Under the pieces are notes generated by a model. It was not told where the DNA came from. It made no database searches and was given only the letters and a program-made list of their open reading frames with translations. Of a stretch of DNA of 64,000 bases, positions 40,226 through 53,335 are shown piece by piece (positions within the stretch are counted from its first letter, which is position 1; each line of letters starts with the position of its first letter). The position numbers and the translations under genes were made by a program. Source of the DNA: Gyromitra esculenta (lineage: Eukaryota; Ascomycota; Pezizomycetes; Pezizales; Discinaceae); the NCBI GenBank assembly GCA_038503075.1, contig JBCAML010000009.1, positions 62,001-126,000 of the forward strand, given 5' to 3'.

Positions 40226-42986
40226 GGGTCACGGAGGTGGCGTAGATCTCGGTGTTACTCTACTGCTGTAATTCCTGTCTAGTGTCATTTTCAAATATAC
40301 TTGGACCTTTTTATTGAAGAGATATAATACTATGATATACCTGTGATGCCTTCTCGGAAGCTCCGAGGGTCAAAACTATCCGTCTCACAGCATCACGTAC
40401 CTCCTGTACACCCAAACGACAGAAGGGCGTCTAGTTAAGGACATTGCCCAATGAAATTAAAGTCATTATTATATTTTTTTCTCATTTTTCTTTGCGATAT
40501 ATAGCCATGGTTATGATTCTGATCAACCTTCGCTAAATTTGTACAGAAGAGGGAAAGGGAGCAGCAGCTACAGGCTTAAAGCCACCGCTGTTCTAAGACA
40601 CGAAACGCCTTCATCATTGAAATTATCGGGTTATCACATACAAACTTAAATCGTCAACCTGAGCAAGTTTACCCTGACCGCGCATAGAAGGCGGAGTACA
40701 CTAAGCCAGGTGAAGTTGGACAACTCTGTGGTGGTTGTCTTGTGAAGGCGGCAACGGTTTCTCATTCCCGCGGTTAAGACACGGAACTTTTGTGGGATGA
40801 TCCGATAACACGAACCATAATTCAATACGATTCCCTGTTCTAAGCGCATTGTGGATTGCGAATGAAGTACGTGTGTATTGGGTATATTCGGGCTGGGTTA
40901 GGGGATTGCGTCTGCCCCCACTGCACAGCTTTCAAGAAGAGTTGACTAGGATTTAATTAGATAAACGCGAGCAATATACTATTATTTGCCGATACCCGAG
41001 ACTCGCTATACAAGAAAGACATAAGTAGAGTAACTGTCTCACAGTACTATAGTACCACATCAGGATTTGGACAGTTTGCGGTTTTTGCCCACCTGGTCAT
41101 GCAATAAACGCCGGAAAAAGGAGTTCGCGAATTCGAAAGTAGCCTGAGATCAGGCAGGGATAGGGATGGTGGCCCGTGCGACTTCTTTTCTTATACAGAA
41201 ATACTGAATAAAAATCAATTGCAAAGGATCATACCATAGTACTACCAAGTTTCAAAGGGCCTCTGAAATCCATATCAAACCTGGTCAGTTAGATGTCCGA
41301 TTGCAATAGTGATCAGGGATTCGCCCGTGCATTGTCCCAACCTAAGTTCTGAAGAAGCACAACGAGACACAGGTTTCTGTCATCCGCTGACGGCCCATGC
41401 GCTTGGTTTACCATCGATATTCGACGATATCTGGAAGCCCGCTTTCCAATCTTCTGGGCTGTCATTTTTTGTAGCCTAGTAAAGCCACCCAGTCTTCTGG
41501 CTCGAAGCGTGAGAGTACGAGCGCAGGATAGGTGGTGGGACAACCAGTCACCGCCTAGATCGTGCTTTAAAGTTGGCAGTTCGCTATGATTGGCTGAGAG
41601 GCCTATTTCCGATCCCGTCTGCATACTCTAGTTCAAGGATATGGGGAAGAAGCAAATAAGAATTAAAGAATGCTTCACCGACACCCTGGCTACCCGAGCA
41701 TCAGTCGCTGTGTGCTACTAGAAGAGCCGGAAGAGGCAGATATCGGCTCCTGGCTCTCACACTTGGTAAAACATGCATCCGCTCTATTTACACATGGATA
41801 GATAATATCATTGGTTTCTGTGGCTTCGTCCCGTTTTGGTGCGCGAAGATGGGACGATTTATATTATATGGTACAACTCAATTACACCCCCACTAGTCCC
41901 ATGTGAAGTTACCAGGTCTATATGTGCAGTCAAAAATTCAATCACAAAAAGAACCGAAATCATTTTATCCGAAACGAAGACAACAAGTTACCGAAACCCG
42001 GCGGGAAGTAATCCTCCCCACTGGTAAATGGAGCCATCCACCCGTCTCAACAGCTGCAGTCAAAACCCCCAGCGCTTGGGAGCTCAGATATTAGCCATTG
42101 TTCGGATTTCGATAAACAGACAGATGAGTTAACTGCAGGGATGCGGGGGAAAATGCAAATGGGGGCGGACGGCTGTCGGCTTTAAGGCTTTCAATGGATG
42201 CATGTTTATTACAACTTTTGGTAGCTGCTTAACGAAACTTAGGAAAGGTGAAACAGAGAGGCCGAAAAATGGGAATAGGTAGCAAATTAGCCCACCCAAT
42301 CGAAAATGTGCTTTTTATAGCTCTTCATAAAACAACCGCACTCATTGCTGGCGAAAGTGACGATTACATCACTATTATACCACGGCTTCCTACCATTTCC
42401 CTTCATAGTTGATTGTCATCTGGCAAAGCTATGAAAGCAAAGCTGTCACATATTTGAGTAATATATGTTCTGACCGATATTCCAAGAAAGCCGATTTACA
42501 AATCGGTCAATCCATTTACAAACCGTTCAGCTTTACATATCGGCTGGCTAGTCTTCAAAGCAAATTTTGCAGTTGGCCGATACTCAAAGTATTTTTGCAA
42601 TAAGTAGGGCGCAAACCACATACAAAAGCACTAGCAAACTAGATGCTAAGCATTAAAATAAATATTAGCAATCCCACAAGCCGAATCCAAGTCAACAGGT
42701 AAAGTTCTCTCTCATGTATTAAAGTGATATAAGCTAGTATTAATAAGTACATGTACAGTACCAGAAAGTGGTAGAAATAAGTTAGGATGAGGTTGGTCCA
42801 AGCTTTGGGTAAGACAAGTTAACAATCGATGAGGCACACTTTGAAAACCGGCCACCACAAAAGTCACTTTGAACACCGGACAACCGATTTTCAAAGCTGG
42901 CCTATTTTAAAATCGGCCATTCTTACAAACGGGTCAGAACATATATAAATATTTGTATTGTACAATTTCCTCATCCATTACTACAG
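40226..42986. other. Intergenic, no supported gene
   Basis: Frames at 41313-41624 (minus, 103 residues) and 41836-42094 (plus) lack family resemblance. An eroded inverted-repeat element occupies 42462-42946. Nothing else is recognisable. Confidence 0.45.
42462..42946. mobile_element. Probable eroded inverted-repeat element
   Basis: The left end has TATATGTTCTGACC and the right end its complement GGGTCAGAACATATA. Subterminal repeats of GCCGATTT and AAATCGG/ACCGG-type words face inward from both sides. Symmetry is imperfect and the exact ends and target duplication are unclear, so the boundaries are approximate. Confidence 0.55.
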
Positions 42987-44604
42987 TTACCAATTTGGCT
43001 CCACAAGTCGCGTTGGCTTAGCCACCTCGCCTTTCCTCTGCGCCCTTGTGACCACGATTTCCGATGTGACAGCAATACCTGTCTGTTGATTATCCAGTGG
43101 TCCCTCCGAAAACGCATGCGCCTGGCATGTGAGTCCTAATTCTGATTCTGATACTGAGGGTTCGCGTTTGACTGTGGCTGGGCCTTGACCGAGCTCCATG
43201 TCATTGAGTTCAACGCGACTCTCACTTTGTATTTCCGATCCTTGCGATCGTTGACCACTCAAGGATGACTTGAATTTTTTAACGTAGGACGGGGGGCTGC
43301 TGCGGTCGCTAGCAGATTGAGGAGAAAAATAAAGGAACCGTGTGAGAATTGCTTTAAAGGGGAGAAGGTTTACAATGAACATAGCTATAAAGTAAGCACA
43401 TTAGCAAGGTAGTCTGGAGAGGGAAGGTCTTGTGATATCTTACCAGCAGCGATCTCAGTCCAGGACCATGTTATGAGTAAAACAAGGTCTATCTGCTCAC
43501 CCAGTCCGCTTACTATCACGACTCTAACTACGGAGATGCATACAACCACTTCTAGTTGTCAGAATCCTTTCCACCAAGGAATGTGTTGATGAGTGATATA
43601 CCCACAAATACTGAAGAGGAACATAACAATTATTCCTAACCTTTTTATTGCCGGAAGCTTTAAACTTGAGAGAATCCAAACCGGCATGATTAAAACTGTC
43701 CAACTGTGAAATTAGTAGGTGCATCCCGTACGTAGTAGATTGAGAGAGAAGATTATTCCTTACTTGCAATATCTGAAACAACATCGAATGCGGTGGGTAT
43801 CTCCACTGTTAAGTTTGATCTACCTAGTTGGTCTGGCCTCGTGCAGACAACTATATTGATTTTTTCCTATCAGCACAAGTTCAACATGTTCGCAGAGTAC
43901 AGTGCACACCTTCTGGATCTAAACTCCATCTCCTGTGAAATGGGAGACAAGCTAGAACATTGTTGAGCAAAGAGCCAATATACATCATCACAGCTTATTC
44001 GCAAATGAATATTAGCACGCGTCTACGCCGGGTGGAACATTTGTAGTCTTACTAATAATCACCACCACCCACCACCATCTCTTATAAATACTGAGCCCAG
44101 CAACAAGCCTCTCGATCAGCATCAAAAACGACGCTTTCACCGACCATAACGTTGTCCAGAAGAAAAGCATCATCGAGAACAGTATCTTCAGCATTATCGG
44201 CCCATCAACTGCGAATTTCTCGATCGGCCAGTGCGGAGGATCTCCATCCGAATACTATCGTCATATTGTCAATCCCTCTGCACAGACTGCCGACCGATGC
44301 GGAAGGGGAAACTAACTCGCTGCATCTCAAATAACGTGGGTAACATGAAGTGAATGTGAGTTGCGACGACTATCAGCGAGAAAGCACCGGTGAACGCCCA
44401 ATAGTCATCGGCATGGAAGGCTTTCTGCTGCCGCCATCTTCCAGTGCCTCGAGCAATGGTAAAGGCAACACAGAAAGCACAAGTTGTCCAGACGTAGATC
44501 TATCCGCAAATTAGCGCCGTTTTTGGTTTGTTTGCATTATTCGTGGTAGTCTTCGAACATACCTGTAGTTGCAGCTCGGAGAGCTTCTGCAATTTTTTTG
44601 TCAT
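42987..44604 (-). CDS. SAT4/rhodopsin-domain integral membrane protein
   Basis: Eight minus-strand exons fit without breaking frame (394 residues): 44604-44563, 44499-44317, 44254-44053, 43993-43910, 43850-43764, 43695-43612, 43548-43444 and 43384-42987. Seven hydrophobic segments are spaced as in the fungal rhodopsin/SAT4 family. Typical family blocks are DDYWAFTGAF, MLFFWTTLWSVKASFLML, WWWVVVIITVMMYIG, RRWSLDPE, IPTAFDVVSDIAILIMPVWI and LPAIKRLGIIVMFLF. The C-terminal 110 residues are polar and probably cytosolic. The exon 7 acceptor could be 43551 instead of 43548. Members of this family are frequent in secondary-metabolite clusters but have no settled function. Next to it, 3.4 kb away, is a P450 on the same strand. 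Confidence 0.85.
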
Positions 44605-47600
44605 TTTCGTTTCTCCGCAGGGCGGATCTCTAGGGTGGATTTGTAGTCAGTGCTATCCCACTGGGGCTGTGTTAGTTCACAGGCAGTTTAAGAATCATTC
44701 TGGAAACCCTGAGGATTATATCGCAGGGGTATCACGCGATGTAAACGAGGTTTTTGCTCACATTACGGTAAATAGTCCAGACTTTGTATTTAAGTGAATA
44801 GCGAGACTGGTAGGCTAGATATAAAGCGACACAGCTCGCCACCAACCTTCGGAAAATTTCTCGCACTCCAGACGCCTGCCATGTAGGTATTCTTATTATC
44901 CACAGGTGGGTCTCATCCCCACTCGACTTACCCCATAGTTTTTATAAAGGCTTATCTTACACTACCCAGTATCACCCCTCATCCCCCTCAACACAGCCGC
45001 AGCGTTTAGGGTCGCTATGCCTCAGCAAGAGCGCTTCGTCTTCTTCCTGGTGGGAGCAGCCTTGAAGCTACTCATCCAGAAAGGGGGAGATGGAGTGCGA
45101 GTAAAGTGCTACTATTTACAGCTAGAACTCGGTGGTAAAAAGACGGGTGGACAAATCGATTTGAAATACTAGCAATCTCGGGACGGTTTTCGCATACGTA
45201 AACATCCGTCTTCCCTGCTTACTCAGGGCATGCAGTCTGGTTATTGTACAGTATTCTCGCATACGGCTAAAGCTACGAGACCCAGGGCAAATCATAATCC
45301 CTAGATTTAGAAGGTTACTGCATCGTGGTAATTACTAAACCATGAGTTTTGAGCTCGGAGGGGCCCCCACTCTCTTCCCAGAGAACCACATGGTGCATAT
45401 GTATCCGCACGTTGGATTAAACTTAAGACTAAGGTAAGCGATTTCCTGATGGGTTTCATCACGTCGCTCCAATGTCTTTGATAGGCTACCTTTCTACCCG
45501 AACAAGTTACTCTATATAAGCCTGCCAGAGCCCCATCCTGAGACCTGCCGCTTCATATCCTTTGTACCACCTTTATGCATGGTGGTTAATGCGATACATG
45601 TATATCACGATACGAGACCTATAAGTTCAAATCGCGGGATAGGCTTCTACAGGGTTATTTTGTGTGTGGAGATCTCCGTTGGGATTTATCGACTGATTAT
45701 TTAGAATTAGCACCGCCGAAAGTTCGTGTGTGCTGCCAACTCTTCTTTTTAGGTATACGTATTAGTCAACCACCGACCTTGCCCGAAGGCACTTATCGAA
45801 AGCGGCAAACGGCGGATGTCGATGCGATGGTTAAAGTAATCTTGCTACAACTCTTACCAGCACTGGAATTTAACATAGTAGACGAATCTACACCTACAAC
45901 CGACAGAGAGATTAACCCCAAAAACCGTAACAAGAGTACTACTTTTTGGCAACCCGTGGGGTTCGAACCTGAGATCCATCTATCCTGCGCTAGAGGCCTG
46001 TCAGATGCCCTGCCACCCTGAAAATCAAAAGATCGCTCCTCTTAAAACGATAACTAATGCGCGTACTTTCCAAAGGTTATTTTAAAATATATTTAACCAT
46101 CTACGTAGAATTCTAACTACGGGAGACGAGTATTCCTCCCTCAAATTACACCCCACAAAAGCCCAAAACACGACGAGCCCCCAGCGGTATACGTATACAG
46201 GGTATGTCTACCCAATACGTTTCAGTTTTATCACTATTGCGTATTAGCTAAACACGATATCCGTCTTTATAGGAATGCAATTGAAGGAAAGGGGAGGCGA
46301 GCCGAAAGGTAATTGAGCTTACACAACCAAAAAGCACCTCTATCTCGTTCGAGGGGACCATCTCAAATTGAGCTAGACTATTCCTGAGAGACATAGCCCT
46401 TTTGATACGGCTATCGGCCGATTCGGCTAGTGTTATGCTCGCTTCAATGCTCGTGTTCCCTATTCTTCGCTTCCAGATTGACTTAAACTTATACGCCCGG
46501 ATGCTATAACAGGGACCACGAGTGCTTGTAGAGACAGTTTTTGTTTCCGCTGTACAGAGGGTTGAGAAGCGGTGGATGGTGGAGGACAGTTGTTTAAAAA
46601 CACTTACCTTGGGCTGCTGTAGTTGCACGGAACGCAGGCTTCAAGTTGGATAGTACTTTATGTCTACATAAAACAGTAACAATCACCAACACTTGTTAGG
46701 GAAAAACATCTAAATTAGTCTATTTTGAATCTTCATTCATTATTCATTTGCTATTCCATTAAGATCATATTTTCGGAGATGAATCTTCGTAGGCGATATG
46801 AAAAATGCTTAGCATTCTTCGATTCTAGCGGAAATCACCTTCAATAAAACCTAGCTGACAATGACTCCTAGTGACCACTTTAGACACCAGTTTCTCTGCG
46901 GGCTCTAGATCTCTTAGCTGAGCAAATAATATGAAAAAATAATTGACTATATTAAGTATCGTCTCCTAACCGCTCGGTTTACTAACTTGAAAGGGATCTC
47001 TTTGTTTACGTGAACAAAATTAGACGGCTATCGGTACTCTCAAAGCATTGAAAAGGGGGAATTGGTGCTACAAAGCTGAGCATAGAAGTCGAACGGATGG
47101 CCATGTAGCCGGGCTCTTCAGATTGCAGATTCCCAGTAGGCTCCAAGATCCATCATATGGGGAAGAACACAAACCCATTCTTGGAATAGGAGTTAATTTT
47201 GGGGGGGGATCGCGCAACTTAGAAACCGACGGCCACAAGTAGCAAAGTGACCTTGCCTCTATCCAGGGGTCTCTTTACCCAGACAGCAAAACCTCTATTC
47301 AAGTTTTTCCGCCATTGGGACGCGTCGGACGATGTATGAATATCAGCCAGTGCAGATCATGTCTGCTTCTAGCATAAGAGTATTTACCTTTGGGCTATGG
47401 ACGCGAGCCTTAGTTGTGTTTTGAGCACTTTTAGATTTTGAGGCCAAGAAATGCGTGCTTTTCCAGTTAGGGAGGGGCAGGCAAGGTTTGTTCCACCCGG
47501 TAGTTGGTATATCTGCCGTTAGGCGATAGATGCGATAGATGGGGATAAGTAACTTAAACTTCTAATGCCTATTTACGTTACATGTGTTCATAGATTATCA

Positions 47601-48010
47601 CTCGCATTTTATTTTGTCTCAATTTTGGGGGTGACTGTTTACGCGATTCAATAAATACTTGAGAAGATAGAAGAAGTTTATACGTGTTATAATTACTATC
47701 TAGATTTATGTATATAGAAATATAGCTAGCTATAGTAGTAAAATCCTAGATATCCCATCGATAACCTGCGACCAGTGAAACACTATTAGGATATGATATT
47801 TAGGGCTCTAAAAGCAGTATGAAACCGAAAATGAGAGAGCTCCCTGAATTGCTCTATAATCCAATCACAGTTTCTGTCGTGAGCCTATTGCAATTGCTGC
47901 TATATTATTACTCTCGTAAGCTAGTTACGTGGGGTAAATTTTGCCCGCATACTCGGGCCCGTGAAACTATTTTTTTCGTTAGCTATCTCACCAAATTCAG
48001 CATAACCTTG
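44605..48010. other. Intergenic, 3.4 kb
   Basis: No supported protein gene. Frames at 45662-46021 and 46248-46628 have no family features; the first overlaps a tRNA-like sequence. The stretch 47640-47760 is AT-rich. Confidence 0.45.
45950..46022 (-). tRNA. tRNA-like remnant (A- and B-box words, no full cloverleaf)
   Basis: On the minus strand an A-box-like word (TAGCGCAGGAT) is followed by a perfect B-box-like word (AGGTTCGAACCCC) and GGGTTGCC. The spacing between boxes is only about 14 nt, far less than in a real tRNA, and I could not fold an anticodon arm. It is more likely a truncated tRNA copy or tRNA-derived repeat than a working gene. Confidence 0.3.
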
Positions 48011-49783
48011 TCATACATACATTATCACCACATGATCTGTCCATTTCATGTGTTCTGCTTTCGTTTCCTCCGCTAACTCGATATTAAATCTCCGGAACAG
48101 TGTCCCAATTAGGATATATAGTTCCGCCCAAGCAGTACTACCATTGTTAGTAACAAGGCGCTTCTCTGGAGTCTTCTCAGGCTTTGATTATCGTGCTTAC
48201 TTCATTCCTGGGCACTGCCCAACACCTTTTGAGAAGGTGATGATATACCGATCAAGTTCTCCAAGAGCCCCAGAACCTTCGATATTGAGCCATCGGTTTG
48301 GATTGAAACTGTGTCCGTCTGGGAATAGATTTTCGGTGCGGTTCATAATATAGGCACTCATGCCAACGACTGCCTGATCTTGTTAGTATGATTTGCAGCT
48401 ATGCAGATCAAAAAAAACTTACTCCAGCAGGTATATGTTTCCCCTCCACTATCACCCCACCTTTCGGCACGATTCTCGGGAGTCTTCCTGGCAAAGGCGA
48501 CGAGAACCTAACAATCTCTTTCACAATTGCCGCCTAGTTTCGTCAGCCTAATCATTATTTCACGCACCCTCCGACAAACCAACCAAATAAGGAATATTCT
48601 CCAACTCTGTCCATGTTGGTTCCGCGTCACGTGATGGTATGTACTCATCCAACTCCCGCTGTAGTCTCTCTAGAATAATTGGGTTTGTCACAATCTCGTA
48701 TATTGCCATTGCAGCCGCAGTCGCTGTTGTCTCTGTGCCACCACCGAGGACAGCGAGAAGCTCGTTGTTGAGCGTCTCGAGGTCCGGAACAGTGTAATCA
48801 CGGGCAGCCTTCGGGTTCATGAAGTGATCGATCGCATTGAGACGTTTCTTGTCATGCGTGGGCTGCAGGAGATATTCGTCGATCATCGTGTGGACGGACT
48901 GCCCCATCTGTTAGTCGTCGCACGATTCGTTTGGGTGTATAAGGATAGAAATCTTACTGCGAGTAAGCGTCGCGTGGGGGTCTGCGCGAATCTCTTGCGG
49001 ACTACAGGCTCTAGCGCAATTGCAGTATTACGGACGCTCGGGAATAACTTTGATATCCAGCTATTTGAGATACTATCGTGAAGGACTCCAAGGTATGGGT
49101 GCTTGAAATCTTTGGTCTCGATTGCACCAAAGTCCTGTGAGAATGCAATCTCAGCAATGACATCCAGCGTGAAACAAGCCATTGCGTCCTGCACAACTAT
49201 AAAGTCCTCGGTGGCCTCAAGCTGCGCCGTGAGTCGGTTCATCTTGGAGTAGAACGAATCCCATTGTGCCATGAGCGTCTTACGGTCGAAAAGGGGCTTG
49301 TAAACTTCTTTCCGTGTACGAATGATCTTGGGGTCACGAATTCCTGTTGTCGCTTTCGGCATGCAGAATAGGTCATAGTGGTATTTTTCTTTGAGAAATT
49401 TGGAGCCAGGTTTGAAGATCTCGTGATGGAAGTCCGGGGAGCTGATATGAAGTTCATTGGGGCCGATGCGAACGATGGGACCTTCAATTAGTGTTAGCGG
49501 TTGCGCCTTAACTCGTGTGTGGATATTTAAATACCGTGAATCTTATGTAGACGATCGATTTCGAATATCAAGGATCCGCGGCGGTAGATTTGCCAATATA
49601 CCTCATACCTGTATTCTATTAGCTATTAAAGAGGACAAAAGTGATTCAGCCATACCATCGCGAGAGAGCGGCCCAAGGAGAGCCAGGGAATTTTGAAAGT
49701 GGATGAAACAAGAGACGATAAACTCCCAGGAAAACGTTGTAAATCAATAGGGATGAGGCAAACAGAATAATCAATGTTCCCAT
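48011..49783 (-). CDS. Cytochrome P450 monooxygenase
   Basis: Seven minus-strand exons give 486 residues: 49783-49656, 49608-49535, 49481-48958, 48907-48584, 48533-48423, 48373-48201 and 48137-48011. An N-terminal membrane anchor (LIILFASSLLIYNVFLGV) precedes the Pro-rich hinge (KFPGSPWAALSRW). Further landmarks are GPIVRIGPNELH, the oxygen-binding I-helix LLAVLGGGTETTA, the ExxR helix KEIVRF, FNPNRW and the heme loop FSKGVGQCPG. In the heme loop the cysteine is present, but the usual arginine two residues before it (as in FxxGxRxC) is glycine. The C-terminus stops about 20 residues earlier than in relatives. Such enzymes hydroxylate terpene skeletons in the ER. Proximity to the GGPP synthase and cyclase suggests a diterpenoid substrate. 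Confidence 0.88.
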
Positions 49784-52066
49784 TCCAATGTCGAGATTGC
49801 CAGTATATGTGAATAACATAGTGTTCGAAGGTATATATTTCCAAATTCGAATGGCAGGTATATAAGGTAGAAGGTATTTGCTTGGACTGACCTTCTTTAA
49901 CGTTTACGCTGAACAGCGAGATGTTGCGAAAGAAAAGGTAAGAAATCTCTAGATATTTACGATCTGTTCTGCCTTTGATGAACTTTCATGTAGATTTTCT
50001 CTCTAGCAGATATTTCCGGGGATGGTGAACTATAGGGTTAACGGTAGGATCAACGATCGTGCAACCCCAGGGCTATCGGTGCCAGCCCCTTATTGCTGTA
50101 TGCCATATTGCTTTTAATCTTCCAATAGAGAGACCTAACTCTTTGTAGAATAGCCAGCGTGCTTATCGTTGAGCATTTGATCGTATCAGTATATATCTCA
50201 ATATACTACGATAATTTTTTCTGGTAGCACTAGGCTTCTCACCGGGCCAGGAACGTAGAGGCAATTGATCACTTACAGATATCAGTTGGTTCAAACTAGT
50301 GGCTAACGGGGTTCTGTGATCGTACGGGTAGAAGTGAGGGAGGATCCGATCGGAGGTCTTAGAAGTTGATTGCCCTCGGTAGTGACTTTAGATTGAATTC
50401 GTAGTGATGCTCTCCCGCGCAAAGACTCATCAACCCCGGATCTATGGGGTCCAAAATTGGGGTTTGCAGGGGCAAAGATCGAATCTGCAGGAACAGAGAT
50501 ATCTGCAAAACTCCATAATCTGTGGCGGAGACAGCAATGGGAATTATCCATCGCTTTTCCTTGACCAAGTCAGGTAACTGTGCCTCACAGGGAAATAGGT
50601 AAACTTTTTTCTAACCTGGCTCGTGCATCGGCAGTTCAGGTGGAGGGTAAATGAAGCACCTATATAGTGCTCAGTGCTCAGGGGCACGATTGGGACCCTG
50701 CTTCTTAAGCGAGCCCGTCACACCTACGAGGCGATCGGGAAACAATAAAGGCTCCTAACTGTGGGCATATAGTGGTGGCGGGTACCAGGTACAGTTCTAA
50801 CAAAGACCGGAATATATTTCTTTCGGCCGTGGGCCAATCCTACTACCGGTTTCCTGGAAGGTGGTAATAATCTTCAGGAGCTGCCCAGCCGGTCAATGTG
50901 CCAGAACTCCCGGCATCCGTTCCGGCGGTTACTTTTTTGACCCCCACCGAGAATTTGGGAATGCAGGTTTAGGGTTCTCGATTTAGAAACGATTCAGTGT
51001 GGGGTTCGTAAAACAGGTCTTAACAATGGGCAGTTTTGGCCATTCTACAAAACCTCTGCCCACTCCTAGTGTACGAGCTCCCTCATGCAGAAATTACGAA
51101 TTTGGAAAGCGCAAGCAACGAGTGAGGGACTATTGTAAGGTTACAGGGTTCTAATCGTTTATTATACTCTAGACCGTGTGATTGTTGGTGATTTAGTAAC
51201 TATATTGAGTAACAAGAGTTGGTTTTTGGCAAGGCTTCCAATAGGCCGACCTTTATATGAGCCCACCAGGATATTTTATTGATATTCTGGACCGGGTTGA
51301 ATATTTTTGATATAGTACGGGCTGGCAATGCAGTCTTTTGGCCCAGGATGAAGTGCTTTGTATAGGCCTAAGAAACTTGGAAGATTATTTTCGGATGCTA
51401 GGAGAAAAAAAATTATCACATGCGTCTTATCATGAATAGAGAGTGTATTGAGGTTACTCAATGCCTTAAAAGCGGGTAGAATAAATTACTAGAGTTAATC
51501 AGGAGGGCTTATAGCTATGTCTTTCGTGCGGGTTCTAGTATCAATATCACTATCTCATGTACTACCGGGATCTCCACATGAAAAGAAGTATCGAGTTACC
51601 AGGGCCTGCTTACAATGGACCAAGAAAGGTCGAGTAAGGCAGAGATTAGTCCGGGCTGCGCTGGGTCGGAGCCATTACTTGACTGGGCGGGCTTATTGGA
51701 AGGTCCGGCATTTGTCATAGGACGTGAGCAAATTACGAGCCTGCGTGGCCTTACTCGAACCACATTTTGCTCATGCTATAATGACCACATTGTTTTTTGT
51801 GGGGGATGTAGTGGGGGTTAGATCAATGAAGAGTGCTGCTCACGGAGGAAAGAACCAGCTTTACGTGCCGGAGGTCGTTCGAAATTACCAATATCTATTG
51901 TAATTACACATATTGCACAGTTAATACGAGTTGTTGCTTTCTTTTTTATTTTGTTTTATTGTAGCAGTATGGCAGGATGCCAACCTTAAGCTCTGTGATA
52001 TGGCTAAATGCATATCGCCATTGTTCTAGTTGAAGTTACTGTACATGTCTCTCCCAACGTTTATGT
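49784..52066. other. Intergenic between P450 and GGPP synthase genes
   Basis: About 2.3 kb with no supported gene. The frames present are short and unpersuasive. It includes the P450 promoter on its left side. Confidence 0.5.
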
Positions 52067-53335
52067 TCACTCAACCATTAGCCTATCTAACAAGGCTTCA
52101 AAAAATTTATTTTCACCCAGCTCCAGCGCCAAGCTGCGCGAAATAACATCTAGTTCAGCCAGTACCAGCTTTGTATACTCAAAGCTCCCTGTTTTCTCCT
52201 TCATGTACTGAACAGCGTACAATTTGACTTTTTCATCCATTGGTCTCTGCCTTAGCACTTGTATGAGCGGACTATTTCCTGGCTCGGAGAGAATTGCATG
52301 TGTAATAGGAAACGAAAATTTTCCTTCCGAGAGATCCTCGCAGAAACCTTTAGTTTCAGTGTACTGTGCATATAGTTAGCAAAGGAAAAAGACCAGCGAG
52401 ACTTTAATGATAGATTACCTGTCCCAATTGGAGGTTCGCGTAGTCGTCTCGAATCTGAAATAATAACCCCAGAATAGTGGCAAGTGGAATGCAGTTTAGA
52501 CGGCTCTCACTCTCACTCTGCATCAGACTTATCGCTAATCTAAACAGCCCACCGGTCTTATTCGATGACATTTGCATATAATCAGCAAGGCTTGGCGTCG
52601 TTAATGTCTCTCGCCAGAATATATCCATCCCTTGCCCTCTGTGAAGGTTAAGGAGCTCGTCGGTGAAGTGGATCAAGGCTTCTGCAGGATTCCGAAGCTC
52701 TTGAAGTTTCTTGAGAGCGAGAAAGTAAACATAATTTGAACAATTAATGGTTTGGGCAACGCCGAAGATCTTGTGGGCAGCAGGGATGCCCCGGCGAAGG
52801 TCGGAATTATCTTCAACGTCGTCGATCCTAAAGGTTTGGGGGTTAGCTTATAATCGTAAACTAAGAAAGTGGAGACAAACAGGAGCGAGGCGTTATGTAA
52901 AAGGGAAATGATATTTTTTATAACCTCCAGTGATGATTCTGGAACTCCCAGCCAAATATTGAAAGCTGACATCACGTTCCCGCGAATATCTTTACCGGGT
53001 TGGGCAGCTAGGTAGTCATAAGGGCCCAAAACAGTCTGGAAACACATCCAGTTAGTATCTATCTTTCTTCTGATTTCGAATCAAACGTTCAGGCTATGGA
53101 GTGTACAAGCCTTTTCTTCCTCTAAGGACCACCCGCGATGGGCCTTTGAGAGGTACTCCGTTGGTTCTGGGTGCGTTACCGCGGAATCATTCATATTAAC
53201 CTCGGCGATAAAAGTAGTTTTCATATTGGGTGATGCTCGTGGGATAACGTTTCTAGCGTCTGGAAGTTTTGTTGGTGGCCCGGAATCAACGGACATTCGT
53301 CGGGCTTTCTCGAACACTCGCCGAAAAGAATTCAT
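52067..53335 (-). CDS. Geranylgeranyl diphosphate synthase (cluster type)
   Basis: Four minus-strand exons, 53335-53087, 53035-52881, 52827-52419 and 52363-52067, give 369 residues (356 if translation starts at 53296). The enzyme condenses isoprenyl diphosphates to C20 GGPP. Conserved parts are [15 protein letters not shown], the first Asp-rich motif [53 protein letters not shown] and the second motif QIRDDYANL. The C-terminal part has [15 protein letters not shown]. The DDxxD residues needed for catalysis are present. The N-terminal 80 residues are polar and unconserved, and the exon 1 donor (GTTTGA) is weak. The gene is divergent from the diterpene cyclase, 745 bp away, so this is most likely the pathway-specific GGPP supplier. 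Confidence 0.92.

Noticed and set aside
41313..41624. 103-residue minus-strand frame rich in Arg and Leu
   Set aside because: No family resemblance and no supporting neighbours; chance open frame remains likely.
45662..46021. 119-residue plus-strand frame
   Set aside because: No domain; its end is formed by the tRNA-like sequence read in reverse (GFEPEIHLSCARGL), so it is not a likely protein.
46248..46628. 126-residue minus-strand frame
   Set aside because: Looks possible by length, but has no recognisable motif, no splice context and average composition. Not enough to call a gene.
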